From NCBI GenBank assembly GCA_025174535.1, contig JALBUN010000011.1, positions 434,001-498,000 on the forward strand: 64,000 nt of DNA, read 5' to 3'. Every line of letters begins with the position of its first letter. Within the stretch, counting starts at the first letter, position 1. Under the pieces are notes generated by a model. It was not told the origin of the DNA and did not search any database. It saw nothing but the letters and a program-made list of their open reading frames with translations. Shown here one piece after another: positions 10,629 to 21,913 of the stretch. The position numbers were made by a program, and so were the translations under genes. Source of the stretch: Cantharellus purpuraceus. Lineage: Eukaryota > Basidiomycota > Agaricomycetes > Cantharellales > Hydnaceae.

Positions 10629-13600
10629 GTATATTCAAACTGCCATACTCACTCCTACCAATGCCACGATCCACTGCCAATTCTGAATGTGCATGAACCA
10701 TCAAGGTGCCTGCTCCCAGCATCAACACCATCCCTGAGGTCATCAAAGAACTGACGGGTCACATAGAGACTGTCAATGAAGAGGACGATACTCTGCCCTC
10801 CCTGAATCTGGTGCAAGCCATCTCCCTGCTTGCCAACAACATCTGTACCCCACAAGCTCCTAAGTCCCAGACCAAGGTCCAGGAACCTGACCCATTCGAT
10901 GACTCCAATCTGCACAAGCTCCAACCATTCTTGATGCAATGCCGGTTGAATTTCTGTGACCACCCCAATGCGTTCACATCTGATCGGGTGAAGGTCACCT
11001 TTGCCATGTCCTATCTCAAGGGCACCACACTGGACTACTTTGAGCCAGCGCTCATGGACAACTCTGATGACCCAGTATGTCCAGAGGACTACTCCAACTT
11101 CATCCCCAAACTCCAGACCAATTTTGGTCCTTACAACCCTGAGGCCAATGCTGAGAATGAACTTGATTGACTTCGGATGAAAAAAAATCACAAGATCACA
11201 AAATACATTGTGAGTTTCCAGCAGCTAGCTCTGAAGGTCCAATGGGGCGATGCTGCACTCTGATGCCAAATTTACATTGGTCTCCCATCCTGCATCAAGG
11301 ACAAGATATCACACATTGGTAAGCTGGATATGTTATAAATGATGTGAATAATCGCCTTGCTGGGGTGTAGTGATGAGCAGAAGTCGAATAGAAATTGGAG
11401 CAGTGATGGGAACACAATGTATGTGCAGTTGTGTGAGAGACAGGCTTGAATAGTATCTTTGTGTAAAGTTTGGAGTGATTTGGATAAGTCCTTGTCTGGA
11501 TACAAGCTAATTCAGCAGGTAGCAGGAGTAGGTGAATCAATTTCAAGTAAATGCTTAATAAAAACGTAGCCAGTGATTATATGGCTTTGTAATTTGATAT
11601 TCAAGTGTGATATGCAAAAGCTAATAGAAATACATGTTTGTTCTGGAGTTATTCCAGATACGAATAGATTCAGACACACAGACAGCATGGGTGAGAGATA
11701 ATTACTCTATTTTTTCAAGTGCATTACAGACGTGATTTATATATGATACTAGGTCCTATGAATGAATGAAGTCATTCGTGAATGTCCTGAGTCGATGATG
11801 GGATGGATGATGAGATGATGATGGGGGGGAGTGTCCATGATGATGAAATGATGAAAAAAAAGCGAAATAATGTCCAGGAAGTTCTGGAACTCACAGGGGC
11901 TTCTCCTGTTCCCTATTCCATTCCTGTAACCATCTGCCTTTACCCCCTTCACCCCTCCAAACCTTCTGAGCCTCCTATATGCTCCTGTCCCTCCTATCCC
12001 CTCTGTTCCCCCCTCTCCTTTTTCTCCCTAGAAGTCCAGTTTTCCAAATAACAGGATACTCTGGTTAACCTTTGCAAGCTCACCCAATCCATCGATGCCC
12101 ATTATTGGGAACATCAATCCAAGGTCTCCCACGAAAATTCAGCTAACAACAATCAGACAAATCATCAGACAAGACCCCAAAGTCCAACAAAGGGTCCGAT
12201 AAGAAGACCACTACCAACTCTAGCCAGAAGTCAAACACTGGTAACACTGCTGCTTCTGGTTCCAGTCAGAACAACTCCAGCACCGGCAACAACTCCAGAG
12301 CTTGCAAGAGCACTCTGGACCTCTTCACCAAGCTGGGGAAGGATGGCAAACTTACCCAGCAGGAACCCTAGCACCACATGGACAACAACCTCTGTCTGTT
12401 CTGCAGAAAGCCTGGTCACCAAGCCAAGGATTGCAACAAGGCAACCTCATCTGCTGCAAAAGCAAAGGGCTGTGCCACCAATGCTACAATGGACCAAAAA
12501 AAATAGTAAGCAGTCTCTGTACAGGCTGAGGGCTGCATTGGTACTCCCCATACAACAAATGAGGTCTGCCTGAATGCATTCACTCTTTCTCACTCTGACT
12601 CTCTTACCCTCCTCGTCCACTCCAACTCCATTCCCAATACCACTGTCCAAGCATTAATTGACTCCAGTTCTACTCATTGTTTCCTTGATTCCATTTTTTC
12701 CAATTTACATAAACTCCATACATACACCATAACTCTGATATCGGTCTGATTATTTGATGGCACTACTAATGCTGTTATTCACAAGCTATAGATCTGTCTA
12801 TCTGTTTTTTTGTTGGAGAAATCCAGAACCTTACATTCTATGTTACTCCACTTGACTCCAGCTGTTCTGTGGTTCTTGGACATAATTGGCTCACCCACTA
12901 CAATCTGTTGATTGACTGGGCATTATGCCATATCACATTCCATTCTCCAGTGCAGGCTGTGTCATCCCTGACATCACCAGCAACTATAGGTGTGAAATTA
13001 TCTTCCACCTCTGCTGACTCTGCTCTGATAGATACTCCACCTACCCCTCCATCTATATTGATGGTGGATGCTATGGTCTTTGCCAGACTAAGCAAACTGG
13101 ATGGCTCACAAACATTCCAGGTTCACCTCTCCAATCCAATGCTCCTCACTGCCAGTTCTGCTTGATCAACTCCACTGGACCTGTCTATGGTTCCTAAGGA
13201 GTATCACAAGTTTGCTGATGTGTTCAGCCAGTCTAAAGCCGACTTGCTGGTGGAACACCAACCATATGATCTCAAAATTGAGTTGGATGACAATGGATAA
13301 TGAAGATGAACATCAGACACACATCCAAGAAGTACTCTGATGTCTCTGCAAACATGGCCTCTTTGCCCATGCCAACAAATGTGAATTCCACTCTGACTCA
13401 GTCAAGTATCTAGGCTATATCCTCTCCCCTGCAGGACTGACAATGTCCAATGACAAAATCAAAGCATGGCCAGAACCATGGAAAGTCAAAGATGTACAGT
13501 CCTTCCTAGGGTTCACCAACTTCTACTACCGCTTCATCTACAACTACTCTGATATTACCATTCTGCTCACCCAGCTTACTAGCAAGGGAATCCAATGGAA

Positions 13601-14540
13601 TTTCACTGATGAATGTAGACAGAGCTTTGAGACCTTGAAGAAGGCCTTTACCTCTGCTCTGATACTGACTCATTGGGTTCCAGACCTCCCACTATGCACT
13701 CACTGTGATCTTGTCCATCATCTCTCCAGATGACAGACAAGTCCATCTGATCACTTGCACTCATGTACATTTATGCCCTCTGAACTGAACTATGACATCC
13801 ATGACAAAGAGCTCCTTGCCATATATGAAGCATTCTGGATATAGAGACACTACCTTGAAGGCCCCTCTGATCTGGTAGATGTCATAATGGACCACAAGAA
13901 CCTGGAATATTTCTCCACAATGAAACTACTCATGTGGAGACAAGTCTGATGGTCCAAATACCTGTCTCAGTTCAATCTCATTATCTGTTTCTGCCCTGGT
14001 CGACTTGGAGCAAAACCTGATGTGTTAACTAGATGCTGGGATGTCTACCCTAAAGAGGGGAGTAGCAACTATGCCACTGTAAACCCACACAACCTTCATC
14101 CTGTGTTCACTAACAAGCAGCTGGCATTGTCCCTACAAGCATCCACCCTCATGACTCCCACCCTCTGAGCTGTCACTTATGGACATTGACCAACTCTGCT
14201 CTGACATCTGCTCATCACTCTGATCTGATCCTGTTGCAGTTAAACACTTGGATGACCCTTCTGATCTTAAGTGGTCACTTGACCCCAAAGGACACCTCCA
14301 ACACAATTACCAGATATATGTCCCCAATGCCAATGGACTCTGACCCCAAGTTTTACAGTATTATCATGATCACCTGATCTCTGGCCATTTCAGACACACA
14401 AGGGTTAATCCAACAGGATTATGTATAGCCAAAAATGTGAGAATATATTCAACACTACTGTAACTCTTGTACCATGTGTATGTGCTCAAAATCACAAAGG
14501 CACAAACCCTACAGAACGCTTAAGCAACTTCCAGTTCCAG
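10629..14540 (+). pseudogene. Ty3/gypsy chromovirus copy 1 gag-pol, decayed, RT core deleted
   Basis: Gag runs 10706-11330 and, after a solo LTR-C (11331-12053), 12054-12510, with the knuckle remnant [11 protein letters not shown]. The aspartic protease follows (DSSSTHC, where other copies have DSGSTHC), with the protein up to 13165. At about 13295 the sequence jumps from the protease-RT linker straight to the region after the YLDD box, so the reverse transcriptase palm is missing. RNase H (13380-14180) and the start of integrase (to 14540) remain, with many stops. It ends where a fold-back LTR-D pair begins. CpG depletion is extreme, so this is one of the oldest copies. Confidence 0.85.
11331..12053 (-). 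mobile_element. Solo LTR-C
   Basis: A 723-bp TG..CA unit (starts TGTTATAAATG, ends CCAAATAACA) is flanked by a perfect 5-bp duplication GGATA (11326-11330 and 12054-12058) inside the gag of copy 1. It matches 60328-61096 in the opposite orientation, where a TATATAAAT box reads forward. No internal domain remains, so it is a solo LTR left by LTR-LTR recombination. Confidence 0.85.
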
Positions 14541-15246
14541 AGTAAGTACCCAAGGTACTTACTTACTTACTATAGTATATAGTTATATAGTTATAATTAA
14601 TGTATGCAGCATTCCATTAAGGAATGCTGTCTTGATAGATATATGCACCCATAGGGTGCATATGTATAGTTATTATGTAAGCCAGTGGACCCAAGTACAT
14701 GTGTGGGTCCACATATAGTAGATAGAACTTAGAAAACTACCACACTGTACAACATCTCACACAACCAATACACTTGGTTGAGTTCTGTGTAATGGTGTGA
14801 ACTAAGACACCAACTTACAGATAAGATGTATAAAGATAACTCAGACCTGTTCATGCAGGTCCAAGAACTCAAAGGACTTCTTGACAATGAGAAGTCCAAA
14901 GTAACTCGTCTCAGAGACGAGTTAAAAACAGTGATTCAGATAGAGCACCTCCTACATTCAAAACCAAGCTCACAACAGTGCTGTTGATGTGTGTCTTAGT
15001 TCACACTGTTGCACAGAACTCAACCAAGTGTATTGGTTGGGTGATGTGTTGTACAGTGTGGTAGTTAACTAAGTTCTATCTACTATAAGTGGACCCACAT
15101 GTGTACTGGGTCCACTGGCTTACATAATAACTATACATATGCACCTTATGAGCACATACATCTACCAAGAGGACAGCATTCCTTAAGGGAATGCTGCATA
15201 TATCAATTATACTTATATACTATAGTAAGTAAGTACCTTGGGTACT
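14541..15246. repeat. Fold-back pair of LTR-D in inverted orientation
   Basis: A forward LTR-D (about 14541-14812) and a reverse LTR-D (about 14990-15246, last bases after 18083) face each other across roughly 175 bp. The spacer could encode a short coiled coil (VQELKGLLDNEKSKVTRLRD), probably the 5' internal part of the LTR-D element. The LTR is recognised from 18904-19171 and 59926-60196. The result is a 700-bp palindrome capable of cruciform formation, inserted in the integrase of chromovirus copy 1. Confidence 0.75.
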
Positions 15247-16863
15247 TGTTTTGGAACCTGCAAAATCATGATGTTAGGGCAAACTCTAAATCACCACAAT
15301 TCCATGAATGAACAGCTGAGAAGAATATCAAATCCTACTGCAGCACAACTCCAGAAACAATTTAATGTTTGTACTTTGGTTACAATCCATTGTAATGGTC
15401 AATGCAGACGATATGCAGGAAGGTAATACATTTCTTAGCAGTAGGGAATGAATAAGACTTCCAGAGTCTAGAGTTCACAGATGCTTAGGGATCCAGATAT
15501 TCCAAAAAGGGGGGAATGCACTTAGAGGCTAGAGGAAGTAGGTGGATGAATCCGACCATCCAACCAGTGACACTCTGAAGTGGGTAACAGCGATGTGTGA
15601 AGTAGTCTGGCAACTGCTTCACACAAGTTCAAGATCCTAATGCTCTGCAAAGGCAGTACACACTAGTAACTTAAACAAAGAGCACTAATGGCAGGACTAT
15701 CGACAGACAATCTCACCCTGTAGATTTGTAGTCACATGAGGTATATACTACACTCACGCCCAAAGCAGGACAATCACTACTTTGAGTGCAATCGAATACA
15801 GTTACACAACTGTAAGCAACCCTTGAACTGGATAATCAACAGTTACTGAGATATAGAGGATGACACTGTATGTCACTCTAGTCACACTGATGTGCAAATG
15901 ATGAGGTAGAAATGGTTATGAATTTCAGAGGCAGAATGGCCTCCTTTTATATTGTATTTACAGGAGCTGACTAATACTACTGGAAACTTCTACCTATTAA
16001 TAGATGGAAACTACTGGAAGCTAGTGGAATATGTGAGAAGGGGGTGGAAGTTTCCTAGCCAATGAGCTGCTTGGATTTGCTCTGACTCATGGCATAAGTC
16101 ATGGATGGAGTCATAGTATGAGTAATCACAGGAGTCATGGTATGAGTCACCATTACTCAAATAACTTGGTCAATACTGTTTTGGAACCCGCAAAATTATG
16201 GTGTTAGGGCAAACTCTAAATCACCACAATTCCGTGAATGAACAGCTGAGAAGAATATCAAATCCTACTGCAGCACAACTCCAGAAACGATTTAACGTTT
16301 GTACTTTGGTTACAATCCGTTGTAATGGTCAATGCAGACGATACGCAGGAAGGTAATACGTTTCTTAGCAGTAGGGAATGAATAAGACTTCCAGAGTCTA
16401 GAGTTCACGGACGCTTAGGGGTCCAGATATTCCAAAAAGAGGGGAATGCACTTAGAGGCTAGAGGAAGTAGGTGGATGAATCCGACCGTCCAACCAGTGA
16501 CACTCTGAAGCGGGTAACAGCAATGTGTGAAGTAGTCTGGCAACTGCTTCACACAAGTTCAAGATTCTAATGCTCTGCAAAGGCAGTACACACTAGTAAC
16601 TTAAACAAGAGCACTAATGGCAGGACTATCGACAGACAATCTCACCCTGTAGATTCGTAGTCACGCGAGGTAGATACTACACTCACGCCCAAAGCAGGAC
16701 AATCACTACTTCGAGTGCAATCGAATACAGTTACACAACTGTAAGCGAACTGGACAATCAACAGTTACTGAGATATAGAGGATGACACTGTATGTCACTC
16801 TAGTCACACTGACGTGCAAATGATGGGGTAGAAATGGTTATTTATTTCAGAGGCAGAATGGGC

Positions 16864-16880
16864 TCCTTTTATATTGTATT
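16864..16880 (-). promoter_or_regulatory. TATA box of LTR-A
   Basis: The minus strand reads ACAATATAAAAGGAG, conserved in the copies at 28216 and 62479, and marks the U3/R boundary of LTR-A. Confidence 0.6.
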
Positions 16881-17004
16881 TACAGGAGCTGACTAATACT
16901 ACTGGAAACTTCTACCTATTAATAGATGGAAACTACTGGAAGCTAGTGGAATATGTGAGAAGGGGGTGGAAGTTTCCTAGCCAATGAGCTGCTTGGATTT
17001 GCTC

Positions 17005-17148
17005 TGACTCAGGGCATGAGTCATGGATGGAGTCATAGTGTGACTCAGAGCAGGAGTCATAGTATGAGTAATCACAGGAGTCATGGTATGAGTCATGGAA
17101 GGAGTCATAGCATGAGTCATGGCAGGAGTCATTGCATGAGTCACCATT
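17005..17148. promoter_or_regulatory. 12-bp minisatellite of TGASTCA bZIP-type sites in LTR-A U3
   Basis: About twelve units of 12 bp each contain AGTCA or its complement. Six are perfect palindromic TGA[C/G]TCA sites at 17005, 17017, 17041, 17089, 17113 and 17137, all spaced by multiples of 12. This is the Gcn4/AP-1 core bound by fungal bZIP factors. Two further TGAGTCA sites lie at 17317 and 17336. The array lies upstream of the minus-strand TATA box, where U3 enhancers sit. Confidence 0.6.
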
Positions 17149-18087
17149 ACTCAAATAACTCGGTCAATACTTCGTTTCCCAGGCTGATTAGCACAGCTAT
17201 GGGTAGGCATGGCTTCTATTGAACTCTCCACTGAAAATGGAGTCAGGAGGTGCAGTGGTTGTGAAGATATTGAGGATTTACTGGCAGTGGTGACCAGATT
17301 GAGTCGGAGATTGAAATGAGTCATGTGATCGACAATGAGTCAGTTGTCCGGGTGACTCCGGCTGACTTTGAGGCTGCTGACATCTGCGAAGGTTTGTGGG
17401 TCCATGTGGGTCCCAAAACTTCGCCCAGCAGAACAATAAGTTTGTAGACTCATTTCTGCATGGAAAATTCCCAAAAAAATATGAAAAAATAGAGAATATT
17501 TGAATGGCCCTGAATCAAGAGAAAGCAGCAGATATATGCTGATATTTTAAGGCCATCAAGCGGAATTGTACAGTTTCGGGACTTTAAACAAGATCTTTTT
17601 AAGGGAAAACCAGTTCCCATACAAATACTTCGTTTCCTGGGGTGATCAGCACAGCTATGGGTAGGCACAGCTTCTATTGAACTCTCCACCAAAAATGGAG
17701 TCAGGAGGAGCTGTGGCTACCAAGATATTGAGCATTTACTGGCAGTGGTGACCAGATTGAGTTGGAGATTGAAATGAGTCATGTGATTGAAAATGAGTCA
17801 ATTGTCCGGGTGACTCCGGCTGACTTTAAAGCTGCTGACATCTGTGAAGGTTTGTGGGTCCATGTGGGTCCCAAAACTTCACCCAGCAGAACAACAAGGT
17901 TGTGGACTCATTTCTGCATGGCAAATTCCCAAAAAAAATATGAAAAAATAGAGAATATTTGAATGACCCTAAATCAATAGAAAGCAGCAGGTATTTGCTG
18001 ATATTTTAAGGCCATGGAGCGAAAATACATAGATTCAGGACAGTAAACAAGATGTTATTCAAGGAAAACCAGTTCCCATACAATACT

Positions 18088-18496
18088 TACAGGTGCGCTT
18101 GGCCCCAGTAGCATCGCTATCATGTGCTATGGCAGGCAAATCATTGCCTGCCATTATGCCTTCACAACCCATGGCTTCATTGTCATGGGAAATGATCAAC
18201 CTCACCATCCCATGAGCAAACTGCCTCAGGTCAACCCTTGAGGGTTCGAGGGTCAAAATTGCGATGACACCAACCTAATTTAGGAGGGATACAACCATGA
18301 TCATGGTCTCCTTCTAGCTAGCATTCCCAAGGGTGCTAAGCAACCAGGCAAACTCAAAGAGTTTGTCCTATCTGAAATCAAAGCTGAGATTGATCAGTTT
18401 TGAAAGGAATACATGGCTGGTGATGCCAGCTGTACCTTAAAAGATCCAGTGTTGAAGACACTGGAAGAAGCCCAGTGTGCAAATTATTGCAAATGC
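18088..18496 (+). other. Unassigned, coding-like transposon remnant
   Basis: After the end of the LTR-D/LTR-A pile there is a stretch whose plus-strand translation looks protein-like but is broken by stops (for example PKGAKQPGKLKEFVLSEIKA near 18330). I cannot assign it to a family. Confidence 0.3.
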
Positions 18497-18892
18497 TGAT
18501 GAGCCAGGACACATCAAGGATGTATATCAAATCACTTTGACAGTCAAACTCCACCAGCGTCTTTTGTATCAAACCTTTAAATAGCACCACAACTCCCTCT
18601 CTGCCTCATTCTCTATTTCTAGCCATCAATCATCACTCATTTTTCATTGCCATCAATCATTATCAGCCTTCTATTCACACCAATCCTTTCATCATCATTC
18701 ACATGGCTTCCAATTCTATTTCTCTCTCCAACATCTCTTCTAATAATACATCACACTGGTCTCTGGACATGGAGAAGTATCAAAATATGCCAAGCTCCAC
18801 GGGCATGTAAAACCACCTCCACATGCCAAAATACTTCCAAAACTCTTTCAATCTCCAAGATCCCCACCATGTCTCCCTTATGCCATTGGCAA
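18497..18892 (+). mobile_element. LTR-B, 5' fragment
   Basis: It begins TGATGAGCCAGG like the full copy at 27127 and runs through the ORF start (ATG near 18704) to about 18892, where it is cut off next to an LTR-D. The ORF start is readable but the frame is shifted after about 25 codons. Confidence 0.75.
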
Positions 18893-18903
18893 TTGTAAAT
18901 GGG

Positions 18904-19171
18904 TGTTGTAGTTCACACTGTTGCACAGAACTCAACCAAGTATATTGGTTGGGTGATGTGTTGTACAGTGTGGTAGTTAACTAAGTTCTATCTACTACAT
19001 GTGGACCCACACATGTACTTGGGTCCACTGGCTTACACAATAACTATACATATGCACCCTATGGGTGCATATATCTATCAAGAAGACAGCATTCCTTAAT
19101 GGAATGCTACATACATTAATTATAACTATATAACTACATACTATAGTAAGTAAATAACCTGGGTACTTACA
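18904..19171 (-). repeat. LTR-D, 3' LTR of a minus-strand element
   Basis: On the minus strand it starts TGTAAGTACCC and ends AACTACAACA (268 bp). Directly upstream on that strand is the polypurine tract AAAAGGGGGAGGG (19172-19184), which identifies it as a 3' LTR. Confidence 0.75.
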
Positions 19172-20497
19172 CCCTCCCCCTTTTGAATGAGACATGATCT
19201 CATTCAGTACTTCTTAATCATACAGCTCCTTATGAAGCTGTTCCAATGAGTCAGTGTCCATATGGTCATCTTGTTCATATAGTTCTGGAGGGGGATGGTT
19301 GTATGGGAACCACCTTTTCCCTATCAAATTCCATTTATGCAGCACCAATGTGCTATTCTTTGCTTTTCCATTCCTAAATATCAGCATATATTTGATGCTT
19401 GTACCTGGAATGGACTTATTCAAATATTCTCTATTTTTCCATATTTTTTCGGGAATATTCCATGCAGAACTCGGCTCAGAATCATTTATTTCTGCTGTGC
19501 TACAGTTGTGGACCCATAGGCGCCCACAAACCTTCGCGCAGCCGGCTCTCCCCTTTTGGACCAGGCATTTGGCCTGAATTCAAGCTCAGATGTCTCTGAT
19601 CAATAAATATTCTGTAACTTAACAACCACAGCCTCTCAGGGCACTATTTTCCATGGAGATCATCACCTGAGATGTGGCTATCCATGGCTGTCCAAACCAG
19701 TGCAGAAAACAGGGTGGACACCCTTCTTTTTGCCTGATCAGTGCCTAGTTCAGGGATCAAATCAGCTGATGGGTGATCAAATCAGGTGATTGCCTTGGAA
19801 TATTCTACCCCTTTCCATAACATTCTAGCTGTTTCCCTCTATTATTAGATAGAACTTTCCAGAACCATTATTCAGCTCCTGATCAGTGTTAGTGCTGTGA
19901 TCAGATCCTGTGATTGGCTTGGAATATTCTACCCCTTTCTTCCACCTTCCACAACCTTCCAGTAGTTTCCATCTATTAATAGGTAGAATATTCCAGAAGC
20001 ATTAGTCAGCTCCTGTAAATACAATATATAAGGAGGCCATTCTGCCTCTGAAAGAATAACATATCATCATATTCTACCCATCTTCTGCACACCAGTGTGA
20101 CTAGAGTGACATACAGTGTCATCCTCTATCTCAGTAACTGTTGATTACCAGTTCAAGGATCTTTTACAGTTGTGTAACTGTACTTGATTGCACTCGAAGT
20201 AGTGATATTCCTGCTTTGGGCATGAGTGTAGTATCTGCCTCACGTGACTACAAATCTACAGGGTGAGATTGTCTGTCGATAGTCCTGCCATTAGTGCTCT
20301 TGTTTAAGTTACTAGTGTGTACTGCCTTTGCAGAGCATTAGAAGCTTGAACTCGTGTGAAGCAGTTGCTAGACTACTTCACACATCGCTGTTACCCGCTT
20401 CTGAGTGCCACTGGTTGGACGGTTGGATTCATCCACCTACTTCCTTTAGCCTCTAAGTGCATTCCCATCTTTTTGGAATATCTGGACCCCTAAGCGT

Positions 20498-21913
20498 TGT
20501 CGGTTCGCTTAAGGAATAGATCCTATAAGCCTGCGCGCAACGGTCCTAGCAAACAGACGGTGTGTAACGCAGTTGTTCAGCACTCCAAAGATCAATCAGG
20601 GCGAGGGGTAAGTAACAGGGAAGTGGGATAGTGCTCTGTGGTTGGATGGGGATGGGAGCTAAAGGTCGGTCCTGATGGCTGATTGTGCTCTGTGACTGGA
20701 TGACAATGTGGAGCCCGGTTGGGAGGTACACGAAAGCTGGTTTCAGGAGAAGCTACCTCTTGGTGGTGGAGGGAAATCTGATCGTTGAACCAAGGTGTTT
20801 TACCTCAGTGTAGAGATGATGGATTGTGATGTAGAGCGTAGAGCGTAGACTTAGAGCTTGGACTTTGACTTTAGAGCGTTGGCTGAAAACTTGTTGATTC
20901 CTTCCAAAGGCGAAAACTAGCGCCCTTTTATATACAAATCCCCAGGGCACAACGACACAATATGAGGAGCAAATGATGCGATATGATGCAAGAAATGCTG
21001 ATCAAGCCAGCTGATGAAGCGTGTGAAGTTGAATTACTAAAGGGGGAAATCATGGAGAAATGAAACGGCAGATAGGGGTAATCTTTGTAAGAATAGGGGG
21101 TGATGAGTAATAAAAGAACCAAAAATAGAACAAGGATGAGTAAGTTGTGTATGAATGAATTAAAAGATGAAACAGGGGTGAGTCATATAAAAGAACAATA
21201 GAAACGTCCACCAATACCATCTTCCCTACAGCTCTGAAGGTTAATTGACCCTGAGTCACATGAGGACTTCAGTCAGCATCCACAACAAATACTCCTTATT
21301 GTCTTAGTGATCCGTCTCCATATGGTATCCCGTTCCAAGAGTATTCGGTCCCTTTGCCTGACATGATGTAACCTGAGTTGGATTGAAGTGGGAGGATAGG
21401 TCAGCGATGGCGACTGAAATTCCACCTCACGTTCGACTCTTCTATGCATGTTACGATATAGAGGTGAAATGTCGAGGAATGTATATGGTTCAACGGAATT
21501 GTGAAAGAATATGGGATCGCCAATGGCATAAGAGAGACATGGTGGGGATCTTGGACGCTGAAAGAGTTTTGGAAGTATTTTGACATGTGGAGGTGGCTTA
21601 ACATGCCCGTGGAGCTCGGCGTATTTTTGATAGTCCTCTGTGTCCAGAGACCAGTGTGACGTATTATTAGAAGTGATGTTGGAGAGGGGAATAGAATGGG
21701 AAGCCATGTGAATGATGATGAAAGGATTGGTGTGAATAGAAGGCTGATAATGATCGATGGCGATGAAACACGAGTGATGATCGATGGCTAGAATTAGAGA
21801 CTGAGGTGGAGAGGGAGTTGCGGCACTATTTAAAAGTTGATACGAAAAGACGCTGGCGGAGTTGGACTGTCAGAGTGGTTCGATATGCGTCCTCGATGCG
21901 TCCTGGCTCGTCA
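20498..21913 (-). mobile_element. Complete LTR-B unit
   Basis: A 1,416-bp unit (minus strand starts TGATGAGCC-like, here TGACGAGCC, and ends CGACA) is flanked by a 4-bp duplication GCGT (20494-20497, 21914-21917). The interrupted LTR-A sequence CTAAGCG/TCCGTG is continuous in other copies. A TATATAAAAGG box near 20930 reads on the minus strand. It carries the ORF at 21273-21707. Confidence 0.85.
21273..21707 (-). CDS. 144-aa ORF of LTR-B, unknown function
   Basis: This complete frame runs ATG to stop inside the U3-like half of LTR-B, upstream of the main TATA box. It is collinear with 27332-27766, with all 144 positions aligned and about a dozen replacements, several explicable as CpG decay. 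The protein begins MASHSIPLSN, is rich in Ser, Pro, Arg and His, and ends CCGC. I see no signal peptide, membrane segment or known motif. Two of four copies in the window are intact. It could be a real accessory protein of the element or relic coding sequence captured by the LTR. Confidence 0.5.
   Translation of the reverse strand: MASHSIPLSNITSNNTSHWSLDTEDYQKYAELHGHVKPPPHVKILPKLFQRPRSPPCLSYAIGDPIFFHNSVEPYTFLDISPLYRNMHRRVEREVEFQSPSLTYPPTSIQLRLHHVRQRDRILLERDTIWRRITKTIRSICCGC

Larger units (their letters stand above)
16177..17623 (-). mobile_element. Solo LTR-A nested in LTR-A
   Basis: A 1,447-bp TG..CA unit is flanked by a perfect duplication AATAC (16172-16176, 17624-17628). The empty site can be read in other copies (GGTCAATACTTCG). 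On the minus strand it has an AATATAAAAGGAG TATA box (about 16864-16880) and, 130-280 bp upstream, the TGASTCA array. No coding domain is present, so it is a solo LTR of a large LTR retrotransposon whose internal region is not in the window. Confidence 0.9.
15247..18082 (-). mobile_element. LTR-A solo copy, split by a second LTR-A
   Basis: It reads TGTTTTGGAACC at 15247 and CCCATACA at 18082, with GTACT/ATACT as a once-mutated 5-bp duplication at the ends (15242-15246, 18083-18087). The copy is interrupted between 16176 and 17629 by another LTR-A. It sits in the last bases of the reverse LTR-D. A TATA box on the minus strand gives the orientation. Confidence 0.85.

Noticed and set aside
17005..17148. 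CRISPR-like array or a SHGRSHSM-repeat protein
   Set aside because: The 12-bp unit has no spacers, the organism is a fungus and the frames are short. Regulatory sites in an LTR explain it better.
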